The position numbers were made by a program, and so were the translations under genes. The notes under the pieces are model-generated. The model did not search any database and was not told where the DNA came from. It saw nothing but the letters and a program-made list of their open reading frames with translations. From Ancrocorticia sp052089425 (GTDB lineage Bacteria > Actinomycetota > Actinomycetes > Actinomycetales > Actinomycetaceae), in contig NZ_JBQCZW010000002.1 of NCBI RefSeq assembly GCF_052089425.1, forward strand, positions 122,619-186,618: a stretch of 64,000 nucleotides of DNA. Reading direction: 5' to 3'. The stretch's first letter is position 1, and each line of letters opens with the position of its first letter. Shown here piece by piece: positions 16,061-31,880 of this stretch.

Positions 16061-16089
16061 TTGACCACCGGGCGGGGTAAACGTAGTCT
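16061..16089 (+). promoter_or_regulatory. rplJ-rplL promoter
   Basis: TTGACC (16061-16066), a 17-base spacer and TAGTCT (16084-16089) sit 155 bases before rplJ, directly ahead of the L10 leader. Confidence 0.7.
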
Positions 16090-16094
16090 TTTGC

Positions 16095-16213
16095 TTGCCG
16101 AAGACCGCAGGTCTCCCCTTGGGGGATAAACCTTAGAGTGCCAGCGCAGGTGAGAACTGAGTTTTGCTGATCCTAGCCAAGCCCTGTGCCACCTGCACAG
16201 GGCTTTTTGTTTT
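16095..16213 (+). promoter_or_regulatory. L10 leader with intrinsic attenuator
   Basis: The leader carries GCCGAAGACCGCAGGTCTC and CCAGCGCAGGTGAGAACTGAG, which resemble the conserved blocks of ribosomal L10 leaders (L10/L12 binding). It ends in a perfect 10-bp hairpin AGCCCTGTGC (16180-16189) / GCACAGGGCT (16195-16204) plus TTTTGTTTT, 30 bases before the rplJ start. That arrangement fits attenuation controlled by the L10(L12) complex. Confidence 0.75.
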
Positions 16214-16243
16214 CCTGCGGCACAACGACCGGAAGGAGGCCCT

Positions 16244-16768
16244 ATGGCACGGACCGATAAGTCTGCAGCGATTGCCGAACTCAAAGCATCCTTTGAGAAG
16301 GCAGATGCCGTGCTGCTCACTGAATACCGCGGGCTCACCGTTGCGCAGCTGCAAACACTGCGCCGCTCAATGGGTGCCGCTGTGGAATACAAGGTCGCCA
16401 AGAACACAATGGCTCGCATCGCGGCCAAGGAAGCCGGTATCGAAGGTCTCGAAGATCTTCTCACCGGCCCCACGGCCATCGCATTCGTGACCGGTGAGGT
16501 TTCGGAAGCGGCGAAGGCACTTCGCGATTTCGCCAAGGACAACCCTGCGCTTGAAATCAAGGGCGGCTTCATGGAGGGCGAAGTGCTCGCCACCGAAGGC
16601 GTTCTCAAGCTGGCCGATCTGGAATCCCGCGAGGTTCTGTTTGGCAAGGCCGCAGGTGTGCTCAAGGCTGTCATGTATCAGGCGGCATACGTCATCAACG
16701 CGCCAGCAACCAAGGCGGTCCGTACCGTCGAGGCCCTGCGCGCGAAGCAGGAAGAAGCGGCCGCATAG
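16244..16768 (+). CDS. rplJ: 50S ribosomal protein L10 (uL10)
   Basis: A 174-residue stalk-base protein: VLLTEYRGLTVAQLQTLRR and KVAKNTMARIAA in the N-terminal rRNA-binding domain, and a C-terminal Ala/Glu helix that holds L7/L12 dimers. It recruits translation factors. Start ATG 16244 follows GGAAGGAGG. It is separated from its leader terminator by 30 bases, and from rplL by 60. Confidence 0.97.
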   Translation: MARTDKSAAIAELKASFEKADAVLLTEYRGLTVAQLQTLRRSMGAAVEYKVAKNTMARIAAKEAGIEGLEDLLTGPTAIAFVTGEVSEAAKALRDFAKDNPALEIKGGFMEGEVLATEGVLKLADLESREVLFGKAAGVLKAVMYQAAYVINAPATKAVRTVEALRAKQEEAAA

Positions 16769-16828
16769 CGCGGCCCCAAATCAACATAAACAACTGCTCG
16801 CGTAGCAGGATTAGAAAGGTAGGCCATC

Positions 16829-17215
16829 ATGGCTAAGCTCACTGTTGAAGAGCTCATCGCAGCGTTCAAGGAGCTCACCCTCGTTGAGGTTTCCGAGTTC
16901 GTCAAGGCATTCGAAGAGGAGTTCGACGTTACCGCCGCTGCTCCCGTTGCCGCTGCTGCAGGCCCCGCCGCTGGCGGCGCTGCTGAAGCCGTTGAGGAAG
17001 AGAAGGACTCCTTCGATGTTGTCCTCGACGCCGTTGGCGATAAGAAGGTTGCAGTGATTAAGGAAGTGCGTGCACTGACCTCACTCGGCCTGAAGGAAGC
17101 CAAGGATCTGGTTGACTCCGCTCCCAAGGCAGTGCTCGAGGGCGTTGCTAAGGACGCAGCCGAGAAGGCCAAGGAGCAGCTCGAGGGCGCCGGCGCTTCC
17201 GTCACCCTGAAGTGA
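16829..17215 (+). CDS. rplL: 50S ribosomal protein L7/L12 (bL12)
   Basis: A 128-residue protein: N-terminal dimerisation helices (KLTVEELIAAFKELTLVE), a flexible Ala/Pro/Gly hinge (about 35-55), and the C-terminal factor-binding domain (VIKEVRALTSLGLKEAKDLV ... APKAVLEGV). It activates GTP hydrolysis by translation factors. Start follows GAAAGGTAGG. Followed by an intrinsic terminator, so rpoB is not simply a distal gene of this operon. Confidence 0.98.
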   Translation: MAKLTVEELIAAFKELTLVEVSEFVKAFEEEFDVTAAAPVAAAAGPAAGGAAEAVEEEKDSFDVVLDAVGDKKVAVIKEVRALTSLGLKEAKDLVDSAPKAVLEGVAKDAAEKAKEQLEGAGASVTLK

Positions 17216-17259
17216 TGCGAGCGGCCTAGTGCCGCTTCTCACAGCTGTATAGCTCAAAA

Positions 17260-17290
17260 CGCAGGACCTCTTCGGGGGTCCTGCGTTTTT
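17260..17290 (+). terminator. rplJ-rplL terminator
   Basis: Stem CGCAGGACC (17260-17268) / GGTCCTGCG (17277-17285), 8-base loop containing TTCG, then TTTTTG. Confidence 0.9.
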
Positions 17291-17530
17291 GCTTGCATCT
17301 TCTAGGCGCATGTGGAACAGTGTGCGGAGGCTTAATGGAGAGCTAGTGACGGCTTCCACAGTCCCGAAGGGTGGATTGCGGAATGCCCCGGGTGTACATT
17401 AGATACTTGCGCCAGCGTACCCAAAGTTGTGCCCAATTACCGAGTGGACGGCCACAAGCCATCCGCCTGATGATGGACTTTCTGCGGTGTTGGCGCCAAC
17501 GCCTTACCAACGTCAGGGAAGGATCCCCCT
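17291..17530 (+). promoter_or_regulatory. rpoB promoter and leader
   Basis: No gene in the 315 bases between rplL and rpoB. After the terminator come TTGCGG (17376-17381), a 17-base spacer and TTAGAT (17399-17404), a plausible rpoBC promoter giving a leader of about 120 bases. A perfect 12-base palindrome GTTGGCGCCAAC (17489-17500), extendable to 18 bases with one mismatch, sits 30 bases before the rpoB start and could be an operator or mRNA hairpin. Confidence 0.5.
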
Positions 17531-20992
<3,462 letters not shown>

Positions 20993-21095
20993 GACTTGTG
21001 ACGGAAGATGCCGGGTCCCGCGCCCACCCGGCACCTTCCGAAGTCGGCTCCACAATGAAGAACGTAACGGTGCAGAACCTGAGGAAGTAGGAATC

Positions 21096-24980
<3,885 letters not shown>

Positions 24981-25023
24981 TCGATAGGTCGAACTAGACC
25001 GGTCACGTAGATCACACAACATG

Positions 25024-25061
25024 AGGCGGGCAGGGGAGTGATCCCTTGCCCGCCTTTGTGT
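25024..25061 (+). terminator. rpoBC terminator
   Basis: Stem AGGCGGGCA (25024-25032) / TGCCCGCCT (25047-25055), extended inward by GGG/CCC across a bulge, then TTGTGTTT. Confidence 0.88.
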
Positions 25062-25087
25062 TTCCTGCCACCACTGGGGCACATCCT

Positions 25088-25117
25088 TTGACGCTATACC
25101 AAATAAGCGGCTAATCT
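25088..25117 (+). promoter_or_regulatory. str operon (rpsL) promoter
   Basis: TTGACG (25088-25093), an 18-base spacer and TAATCT (25112-25117) give a leader of about 120 bases. The leader contains the 8-bp inverted repeat ACACGCAT (25145-25152) / ATGCGTGT (25175-25182), a candidate regulatory hairpin. Confidence 0.65.
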
Positions 25118-25247
25118 TGTGTAGGTTGCCCGTTCGCGGGTCCGACACGCATGCGATGGCGTCCCTGCCCCCGAATGCGTGTGGCAGCGGTGTGCATTCG
25201 GCCCCGGCGAACAATCTTTGTTTCATTAGAACATTTCAGGAGAAATA

Positions 25248-25622
25248 GTGCCCACTATTCAGCAGTTGGTCCGTAAGGGACGCAGCAGCAAGGTCGGTGC
25301 CGGCAAGACGCGTGCTCTGCAAGGGAGCCCCCAGCGTCGTGGCGTGTGCACCCGAGTATTCACGACAACCCCAAAGAAGCCGAACTCCGCTCTGCGTAAG
25401 GTTGCCCGTGTTCGCCTTTCATCCGGCGTTGAGGTTACGGCCTACATCCCCGGTGAAGGTCACAACCTTCAGGAGCACTCCATCGTTCTGGTCCGTGGAG
25501 GGCGCGTTCGCGATCTCCCCGGCGTTCGCTACAAGATCGTTCGCGGCGCACTCGACACCCAGGGTGTGAAGTCCCGTGGCCAGGCTCGTAGCCGCTACGG
25601 TGCGAAGAAGGAGAAGAAGTAA
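25248..25622 (+). CDS. rpsL: 30S ribosomal protein S12 (uS12), Arg at codon 88
   Basis: A 124-residue decoding-centre protein. The two loops that set accuracy and streptomycin response are TTTPKKPNSA, with the usual K43, and GGRVRDLPG. In the latter, codon 88 (25509-25511) is CGC, Arg, where most bacteria have Lys (GGRVKDLPG). K88R is a known streptomycin-resistance change in Mycobacterium tuberculosis (E. coli position 87). Start GTG 25248 follows CAGGAGAAATA. Its TAA overlaps the rpsG ATG by one base. First gene of the str operon. Confidence 0.98.
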   Translation: MPTIQQLVRKGRSSKVGAGKTRALQGSPQRRGVCTRVFTTTPKKPNSALRKVARVRLSSGVEVTAYIPGEGHNLQEHSIVLVRGGRVRDLPGVRYKIVRGALDTQGVKSRGQARSRYGAKKEKK

Positions 25623-26092
25623 TGCCACGTAAGGGACCTGTACGCAAGCGTCCGCTGGTCAATGATCCAGTTTACGGCTCCCCGGTTGTTACCCAGCTGG
25701 TTAACCGCATCCTTCGCGATGGAAAGAAGTCCACAGCCGAGCGCATTGTTTATGATGCACTCAAGGGCGTTGCCGAGAAGTCCGATCAGGATGCCCTGAC
25801 CGTCCTCAAGCGCGCGCTGGACAACATTCGTCCGTCCCTAGAGGTTCGCTCCCGCCGCGTCGGTGGCGCCACCTACCAGGTGCCGGTTGAGGTCAAGCCC
25901 GGCCGCGCAACAACGCTGGCACTGCGCTGGCTCGTGGATTACGCGCGTGCGCGCCGCGAGAACAGCATGACTGAGCGCCTCATGAACGAAATCCTCGATG
26001 CTTCCAACGGCCTTGGTGCCGCTGTCAAGCGCCGCGAGGATACGCATCGTATGGCGGAGTCCAATAGGGCGTTCGCTCACTACCGTTGGTAA
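25622..26092 (+). CDS. rpsG: 30S ribosomal protein S7 (uS7)
   Basis: A 156-residue protein opening MPRKGPVRKRPLVNDPVYGS, with VGGATYQVPVEVKP and ending KREDTHRMAESNRAFAHYRW. It nucleates assembly of the 30S head and contacts E-site tRNA; in E. coli it also represses the str operon. Start ATG overlaps the rpsL stop (TAATG), indicating translational coupling. Confidence 0.98.
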   Translation: MPRKGPVRKRPLVNDPVYGSPVVTQLVNRILRDGKKSTAERIVYDALKGVAEKSDQDALTVLKRALDNIRPSLEVRSRRVGGATYQVPVEVKPGRATTLALRWLVDYARARRENSMTERLMNEILDASNGLGAAVKRREDTHRMAESNRAFAHYRW

Positions 26093-26142
26093 CACCGGGT
26101 TGAGCCCTTGAGCTTGCCCCCTACGAAGAAGAGAGCCTGAAC

Positions 26143-28263
26143 GTGGCACTTGAAGTGCTTACGGACCTCAAGAAGGTCCGCAACATTGGAATTATGGCGC
26201 ACATTGACGCTGGCAAAACCACCGTCACCGAGCGCATCCTCTTTTACACCGGTATTAACTACAAGATCGGTGAAACCCACGATGGTGCCTCCACCACCGA
26301 CTGGATGGATCAGGAAAAGGAACGTGGTATTACCATCACGTCCGCTGCCGTCACAGCGTTCTGGAAGGGCACCCAGTTCAACATCATCGATACCCCAGGA
26401 CACGTTGACTTCACGGTCGAGGTTGAGCGCGCTCTTCGCGTGCTTGACGGCGCCGTGGCAGTGTTCGACGGCAAGGAAGGTGTTGAGCCCCAGTCTGAGA
26501 CCGTGTGGCGTCAGGCTGATAAGTACGCGGTCCCGCGTATCTGCTTCGTCAACAAGATGGACAAGCTCGGCGCTGATTTCGATTTCTCGGTTCAGACCAT
26601 TCGTGACCGCCTCCATGCAACGCCCGTTGTGATCACCTTCCCGATCGGCGCGGAGAACGATTTTGCTGGCGTGGTGGACATCCTCAAGATGAAGGCCATC
26701 CGCTTCCCAGAGACAGATGATGAGGGTGTGGAAACACGCGGCTCCGTCGTCGTCGAAGAAGAAATCCCAGCCGATCTCCTCGAAAAGGCGGAGAACCTCC
26801 GTACCGAAGCGATGGAAGAGGCTGCGGAAGCCAACGATGAACTCATGGAAAAGTACCTCGATGACGGGGAACTCACCACTGAGGAAATGATCGAAGGCAT
26901 CCGTTCTAGGACCGTCAACTCCGAGATCTACCCCGTGTACGCGGGTTCGGCATACAAGAACAAGGGCGTCCAGCCCATGCTGGATGGCGTTGTTAACTTC
27001 CTGCCGGCCCCCCACGATCTTCCTCCGGTTGAGGGCTTCCGCCCCGATCACGAAGATGAGCCCATCTTCCGCAAGGCTGATGAGAAGGAACCCTTCTCAG
27101 CTCTGGCCTTCAAGATTGCGGTACACCCGTTCTACGGCAAGCTCATCTACGTGCGCGTATACTCCGGCAAGGTGACTCAGGGTACTCAGGTGCTCAACAC
27201 CACCACCGGCAAGAAGGAACGCATCGGCAAGATGTTCCAGATGCACTCGAACACCGAGAACCCGGTGGACATTGCACACGCTGGTCACATCTACGCATTT
27301 GTGGGCCTCAAGGATACCCGCACCGGCGATACGCTGGCTGAGATCGGCCACCCCGTCGTGCTGGAATCCATGACCTTCCCGGAGCCCGTGATTCACGTGG
27401 CCATCGAGCCGAAATCGAAGAACGATCAGGAGAAGCTCTCCATCGCCATTCAGAAGCTCGCCGAAGAAGATCCCACCTTCACGGTCCGTCAGGATCCAGA
27501 GACCGGCCAGACCGTTATTGGCGGTATGGGCGAACTCCATCTGGACATTCTGGTTGATCGCATGAAGCGCGAGTTCCGCGTGGACGCCAACATCGGTAGC
27601 CCGATGGTTGCCTACCGCGAAACCATCCGTAAGCGCGTGGAGAAGTACGACTACACGCATAAGAAGCAGACCGGTGGTTCCGGCCAGTTCGCAAAGGTTC
27701 AGGTCACCCTTGAGCCGTTGCCTGAGGATTCCGAAGCTGACAACTACAACTTCGTGAATGCTGTGACTGGCGGCCGCGTTCCCCGCGAATACATTCCTTC
27801 TGTAGATGCCGGTATCCAAGAGGCAATGCAGAACGGTATTCTGGCTGGCTACCCGATGGTAGACATCCAGGCCACTCTCGAAGACGGCGCCTACCATGAC
27901 GTTGATTCTTCGGAAATGGCATTCAAGATTGCCGGAAACATGGTGTTCAAGGAGGCCGCGAAGAAGGCCAAGCCTGTGCTCCTGGAACCGGTGATGGATG
28001 TTGAGGTACGTACTCCGGAAGAGTACATGGGCGATGTTATCGGCGATCTTAATTCCCGCCGCGGCATGATCAAGTCCATGGAAGATGCTCACGGAGTGAA
28101 GATCGTTCGCTCGAATGTCCCGCTGAGCGAGATGTTCGGTTACGTTGGCGATCTGCGTTCCAAGACTCAGGGCCGCGCGGTGTACACCATGCAGTTCGAT
28201 TCCTACGCTGAGGTTCCGAAGGCTGTTGCTGAGGAAATCATCGCAAAAACTCGGGGCGAGTAA
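26143..28263 (+). CDS. fusA: Elongation factor G
   Basis: A 706-residue translocation GTPase. G1 AHIDAGKTT, switch II DTPGHVDF and NKMD (G4) are present, then domain II, domain III, domain IV with the tip region GGRVPREYIP and domain V. It moves tRNA-mRNA after peptide transfer and, with RRF, recycles ribosomes. GTG start at 26143 gives MALEVLTDLKK. It lies 50 bases after rpsG in the str operon and 95 before tuf. Confidence 0.99.
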   Translation: MALEVLTDLKKVRNIGIMAHIDAGKTTVTERILFYTGINYKIGETHDGASTTDWMDQEKERGITITSAAVTAFWKGTQFNIIDTPGHVDFTVEVERALRVLDGAVAVFDGKEGVEPQSETVWRQADKYAVPRICFVNKMDKLGADFDFSVQTIRDRLHATPVVITFPIGAENDFAGVVDILKMKAIRFPETDDEGVETRGSVVVEEEIPADLLEKAENLRTEAMEEAAEANDELMEKYLDDGELTTEEMIEGIRSRTVNSEIYPVYAGSAYKNKGVQPMLDGVVNFLPAPHDLPPVEGFRPDHEDEPIFRKADEKEPFSALAFKIAVHPFYGKLIYVRVYSGKVTQGTQVLNTTTGKKERIGKMFQMHSNTENPVDIAHAGHIYAFVGLKDTRTGDTLAEIGHPVVLESMTFPEPVIHVAIEPKSKNDQEKLSIAIQKLAEEDPTFTVRQDPETGQTVIGGMGELHLDILVDRMKREFRVDANIGSPMVAYRETIRKRVEKYDYTHKKQTGGSGQFAKVQVTLEPLPEDSEADNYNFVNAVTGGRVPREYIPSVDAGIQEAMQNGILAGYPMVDIQATLEDGAYHDVDSSEMAFKIAGNMVFKEAAKKAKPVLLEPVMDVEVRTPEEYMGDVIGDLNSRRGMIKSMEDAHGVKIVRSNVPLSEMFGYVGDLRSKTQGRAVYTMQFDSYAEVPKAVAEEIIAKTRGE

Positions 28264-28279
28264 CTTCCCCCAAGTCCTG

Positions 28280-28285
28280 TACAAT
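28280..28285 (+). promoter_or_regulatory. Candidate tuf promoter -10
   Basis: TACAAT lies in the fusA-tuf gap, about 74 bases before tuf. No strong -35 is seen at 16-18 bases. An additional tuf promoter inside the str operon is usual and would fit the high EF-Tu demand. Confidence 0.4.
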
Positions 28286-28358
28286 CAGTTACCGTAAACA
28301 AGAACTTGAGCTGAATTCGATCAGCCCTAAGTCAATCTAGAGTCCCAGGAGGGCCCAA

Positions 28359-29549
28359 GTGGCGAAGGCCAAGTACGACAAGTCCAAGCCGCATATGAAC
28401 ATCGGCACCATCGGGCACGTGGATCATGGTAAGACAACCCTGACCGCTGCGATCACCAAGGTGCTTGCGGATGAATACCCCGAGCTGAACTCGTTCACAC
28501 CGTTTGACGAAGTGGACAACGCTCCAGAAGAGCGCGAGCGCGGCATTACCATTAACGTGTCTCACGTTGAGTACCAGACGCCTAAGCGTCACTACGCTCA
28601 CGTTGACGCCCCAGGCCACGCCGATTATGTGAAGAACATGATCACCGGCGCCGCTCAGATGGACGGTGCGATCCTCGTGGTTGCAGCGACCGACGGCCCC
28701 ATGGCTCAGACTCGCGAGCACGTTCTGCTCGCCCGTCAGGTAGGCGTGCCGGATATCATCGTTGCACTCAACAAGTGCGACATGGTTGATGATGAGGAGC
28801 TCCTCGAGCTCGTGGAGATGGAGGTCCGTGACCTTCTCTCCTCGCAGGAGTTCGATGGTGATGACGCCCCCGTCATCAAGGTCTCTGCATTCAAGGCTCT
28901 TGAAGGCGATCCCAAGTGGGTTGAGGCCATCAAGGAACTCATGGCAGCAGTGGATGACTACTTCCCGGATCCCGTTCGTGATCTTGAGAAGGAATTCCTC
29001 ATGCCAATCGAGGACGTCTTCACGATCACCGGCCGCGGCACCGTCGTGACCGGCCGTGCAGAGCGTGGCCAGCTGAAGCTGAACGAAGAAGTTGCCATTA
29101 TCGGCCTTCGTCCAACTCAGAAGACCACCGTCACCGGTATCGAGATGTTCCACAAGCAGATGGATACAGCCGATGCAGGCGAGAACTGTGGCCTCCTTCT
29201 CCGCGGCACCAAGCGCGAAGATGTTGAGCGTGGCCAGGTTGTTGCCCGTCCGGGTACCATCACGCCTCACACCAAGTTCGTTGGTCAGGCCTACGTGCTG
29301 AAGAAGGAAGAGGGCGGCCGTCATAACCCGTTCTTCTCCAACTACCGCCCGCAGTTCTACTTCCGTACCACGGACGTCACCGGCGTTATCACCCTTCCAG
29401 AAGGCACCGAAATGGTTATGCCTGGCGACAACACTGAGATGAACGTTGAGCTCATCCAGCCAATCGCTATGGAAGAGGGCCTCGGCTTCGCTATCCGCGA
29501 GGGTGGCCGCACCGTTGGCTCCGGCAAGGTTGTTTCCATCGTTGAGTAA
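28359..29549 (+). CDS. tuf: Elongation factor Tu
   Basis: A 396-residue GTPase that delivers aminoacyl-tRNA. G1 GHVDHGKTT, switch II DAPGHADY, NKCD and the SAFKALEG motif are intact; domains II and III follow (GRGTVVTGRAERG; the FAIREGGRTVGSGKV end). The residues most often linked with elfamycin resistance look wild type. Start GTG 28359 follows CAGGAGGGCCC, a strong ribosome-binding site. A 16-bp terminator follows. Confidence 0.99.
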   Translation: MAKAKYDKSKPHMNIGTIGHVDHGKTTLTAAITKVLADEYPELNSFTPFDEVDNAPEERERGITINVSHVEYQTPKRHYAHVDAPGHADYVKNMITGAAQMDGAILVVAATDGPMAQTREHVLLARQVGVPDIIVALNKCDMVDDEELLELVEMEVRDLLSSQEFDGDDAPVIKVSAFKALEGDPKWVEAIKELMAAVDDYFPDPVRDLEKEFLMPIEDVFTITGRGTVVTGRAERGQLKLNEEVAIIGLRPTQKTTVTGIEMFHKQMDTADAGENCGLLLRGTKREDVERGQVVARPGTITPHTKFVGQAYVLKKEEGGRHNPFFSNYRPQFYFRTTDVTGVITLPEGTEMVMPGDNTEMNVELIQPIAMEEGLGFAIREGGRTVGSGKVVSIVE

Positions 29550-29572
29550 TCACGATGGCCTAACGGCTTAAT

Positions 29573-29609
29573 GATTGAGGCCCCCAGCATTGCGCTGGGG
29601 GCCTCAATC
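29573..29609. terminator. Bidirectional terminator, tuf / FGGY kinase
   Basis: A perfect 16-bp stem GATTGAGGCCCCCAGC (29573-29588) with its complement (29594-29609) and a 5-base loop between convergent genes. The stem's AT-rich foot supplies short U/A runs on either strand. Confidence 0.88.
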
Positions 29610-29620
29610 TGTCTTAAGCA

Positions 29621-31120
29621 TCAGCCATTGACGGTCGTGTGAACGTCTGCAAACCACGGCTCGAGGCGGGCGTAGGCGTCAAGGAATAGCCGGTAGGGCT
29701 CCTCGTAGGCCGCATGGGCTGCGGCAACTGGCGGCGTATCGGGGTCACGGTGCGAGAGCCGTGTGGCGATCGTGAAATCGTCGAACACTCCGGTGCCTAC
29801 TCCCGCTAGCACGGCGGCACCGATGGCGTTAGCTTCCTCGACAATGTCACGCGGGGCGACGGGCAGATTCCACGTGTTGGCCAAGATTTCTAGCATGACG
29901 GGGGACTGAGCAAGTCCGCCGATAGCATCGATGTGGTCAACGGCGAAGCCGGCATCGGAAAACGCCTCGAGCCCGGTGCGGAGATTGAAGGCAACGCCCT
30001 CCATGACGGCGCGCATCATATGCGGCTGCTTGTGATCCATGTGCAGTCCGGCAAACACGCCACGAGCCAGCGGATTCCAGTAGGGAGAACGCTCGCCGAT
30101 GAGATACGGAAGGAAGAATAGCCCCTTCGTGGCAGCTTCCACCCGCCCGGCCGAGCCGAGGAACTGTTCGTAGGATTGGCCGCCGGATAGGACCTCTTGA
30201 CCCCAGCTGACCGACGCTCCACCGGCCTGCATCGTGGCGGTTGGCACGAACTGCCCCGGCACCACGTGGTTGAACGTCATCGAACGCATCTTGGGATCGA
30301 GCAACGGGCGCGATGCAGAGAGTGAAACCCACGAGGACGAGCCAAGGTATGTGTACGCCCCTGACGTCTCGTCAATGATCCCGGCTCCAAGCGCCGCCAC
30401 GGGCCCGTCGCCACCACCCATAACCACTGGCGTGCCTTCGGTGAGTCCAGTGGCCCGCGCGGCCTCGGCAGTGACTCGGCCGATGATGTGGGTGGAGGGA
30501 ACGATCGGTGGGAAGAGACTGTGGTCCAATCCCGCCGCATCGATGATGTCCCATGCCCAGTCGCCTGCTGCCTGATCGTAGGCGTTGGTGGACGAGGCAT
30601 CGGAGGGGTCTGTGGCCAGTTCTCCGGTGAGCTTGAAGGCAGTGTAATCCTTAGCCAGGCAAAACACGGCGGTGCGAGCGAAGTTCTCCGGCTCGTGAGC
30701 ACGCAGCCACATGAGTTTCGTCAACGAATAGGTGGGATTGAGCCTATGGCCAGTAATTCTGTAACAGTCGTCCATGGAGATGCGCTCCAACAGAGCGTCA
30801 GTCTCCTTTGTGGATCGAGTGTCCGCCCAGATGATGGCGGGGCGAACTGGTTCGCCTGCCTTGTCCAGCGGCACAACTCCCATCATCTGGCCGGAGAACG
30901 AGACCCCGTCAATGTCCGAGCCTGACGTGTGCGTGGTGCCCAGCAGCTCGCGAGTCGCCTGACATACTGCATTCCACCAGTCGTGCGGATTCTGCTCTGC
31001 CTTGCCATCGGTTCCCCAATCGGCGCCATATGCGACGGTCTGGGAGGCGACCATCCGGCCGTCATTGGATACGAGTGTTGCCTTGTTTCCTGTAGTTCCT
31101 AAATCGTGTGCTATCAGCAT
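29621..31120 (-). CDS. xylB: FGGY-family carbohydrate kinase (xylulokinase-like)
   Basis: A 499-residue sugar kinase with the ASKHA fold: N-terminal phosphate loop HDLGTTGNK, the SGQMMGVVPLD segment typical of xylulokinases, catalytic-base aspartate in WADTRS, and the adenosine region GGGDGPVAALG with GSSSWVSLS. It would phosphorylate a ketopentose such as D-xylulose; the exact sugar is uncertain. It sits 55 bases downstream of deoC on the same strand, so a pentose/deoxypentose catabolic unit is likely. Start ATG 31120 follows GAAAGCGACTAACTC, a weak site. Located between tuf and the S10 operon, where most relatives have no such genes. Confidence 0.82.
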   Translation of the reverse strand: MLIAHDLGTTGNKATLVSNDGRMVASQTVAYGADWGTDGKAEQNPHDWWNAVCQATRELLGTTHTSGSDIDGVSFSGQMMGVVPLDKAGEPVRPAIIWADTRSTKETDALLERISMDDCYRITGHRLNPTYSLTKLMWLRAHEPENFARTAVFCLAKDYTAFKLTGELATDPSDASSTNAYDQAAGDWAWDIIDAAGLDHSLFPPIVPSTHIIGRVTAEAARATGLTEGTPVVMGGGDGPVAALGAGIIDETSGAYTYLGSSSWVSLSASRPLLDPKMRSMTFNHVVPGQFVPTATMQAGGASVSWGQEVLSGGQSYEQFLGSAGRVEAATKGLFFLPYLIGERSPYWNPLARGVFAGLHMDHKQPHMMRAVMEGVAFNLRTGLEAFSDAGFAVDHIDAIGGLAQSPVMLEILANTWNLPVAPRDIVEEANAIGAAVLAGVGTGVFDDFTIATRLSHRDPDTPPVAAAHAAYEEPYRLFLDAYARLEPWFADVHTTVNG

Positions 31121-31175
31121 GAGTTAGTCGCTTTCTTCTCTTCTTTGAGGAGTGTTTTTTACATCGAGGTTGCGG

Positions 31176-31859
31176 TTACTTGGCAGTGCGCGCACGAAGT
31201 TCGTCAACGAGCTTCACGCCAGAGGACGAACCGAGCCGCGTCACGCCGGCGGCGATGAAGGCGAGGGCGCTGTCCAAGTCACGAACGCCGCCGGCCGCCT
31301 TGACCTGCACCTTGTCGCCAACGATGCCCTTCATGAGCTGAACATCTTCAAGCGTGGCACCGCCCGTGCCGAATCCCGTTGAGGTCTTGATGAAATCGGG
31401 ACGAACCGTGGCGGCGATCGTGGCCACCCGCCGCTTTTCTTCATCTGTCAGGTAGCAGTTTTCGAAGATGACCTTCGAGAGGACGCCGTTGGCCCGGCAC
31501 GCGTCAACGATCTGGCTCATTTCCTCTTCGATGTAGGCATCGTTGCCGGCCTTAAGCTCGGTAATGTTGATGACATAATCGATTTCGTCCGCGCCGTTTT
31601 CGATAGCGCGCTTAGTCTCGCTGACCTTGTCCTCTATGGTGACCTGCCCGAGCGGAAAGCCAATCGCGGCACCCACGTGGACTCCCGTGCCCGCAAGTTC
31701 CTGCGCGCATTGGCGCACGGGGTAGGGGTTGATGGCCACCATAGCGAAGCCGTAATCGCGGGCCTCGGCGCACAGCTGGCTGAACTGTTCCTTGGTTGCG
31801 TCTGCCTTGAGCAGGGTGTGGTCGATCATTCCTGCGAGTTCTTGTGGAGTGATGGTCAT
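31176..31859 (-). CDS. deoC: Deoxyribose-phosphate aldolase
   Basis: A 227-residue TIM-barrel aldolase. It cleaves 2-deoxyribose-5-phosphate to glyceraldehyde-3-phosphate and acetaldehyde. The Schiff-base lysine is in FIKTSTGFGTGGAT, the second active-site lysine in VKAAGGVRD, and the acidic residue in the IDYVINI strand. ATG 31859 follows GGAAGGAACAAC; longer in-frame readings up to 32516 run antisense through the regulator gene and are spurious. Divergent from the truncated GntR gene, with only about 20 bases between. Confidence 0.95.
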   Translation of the reverse strand: MTITPQELAGMIDHTLLKADATKEQFSQLCAEARDYGFAMVAINPYPVRQCAQELAGTGVHVGAAIGFPLGQVTIEDKVSETKRAIENGADEIDYVINITELKAGNDAYIEEEMSQIVDACRANGVLSKVIFENCYLTDEEKRRVATIAATVRPDFIKTSTGFGTGGATLEDVQLMKGIVGDKVQVKAAGGVRDLDSALAFIAAGVTRLGSSSGVKLVDELRARTAK

Positions 31860-31880
31860 GTTGTTCCTTCCGTCGCGCGG

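Noticed and set aside
17225..17236. CTAGTGCCGC after rplL as a relative of the 4981-4990 flank
   Set aside because: Only 10 bases match and no GTC run or hairpin arm follows.
26745..26765. GTCGTCGTC inside fusA as another copy of the intergenic element
   Set aside because: It encodes part of a Val-Val-Glu-Glu stretch in EF-G and has no A5 run; coding coincidence.
31677..31880. Upstream in-frame extension of the GntR remnant that might have supplied its DNA-binding domain
   Set aside because: The translation of this stretch is antisense deoC and shows no helix-turn-helix pattern.
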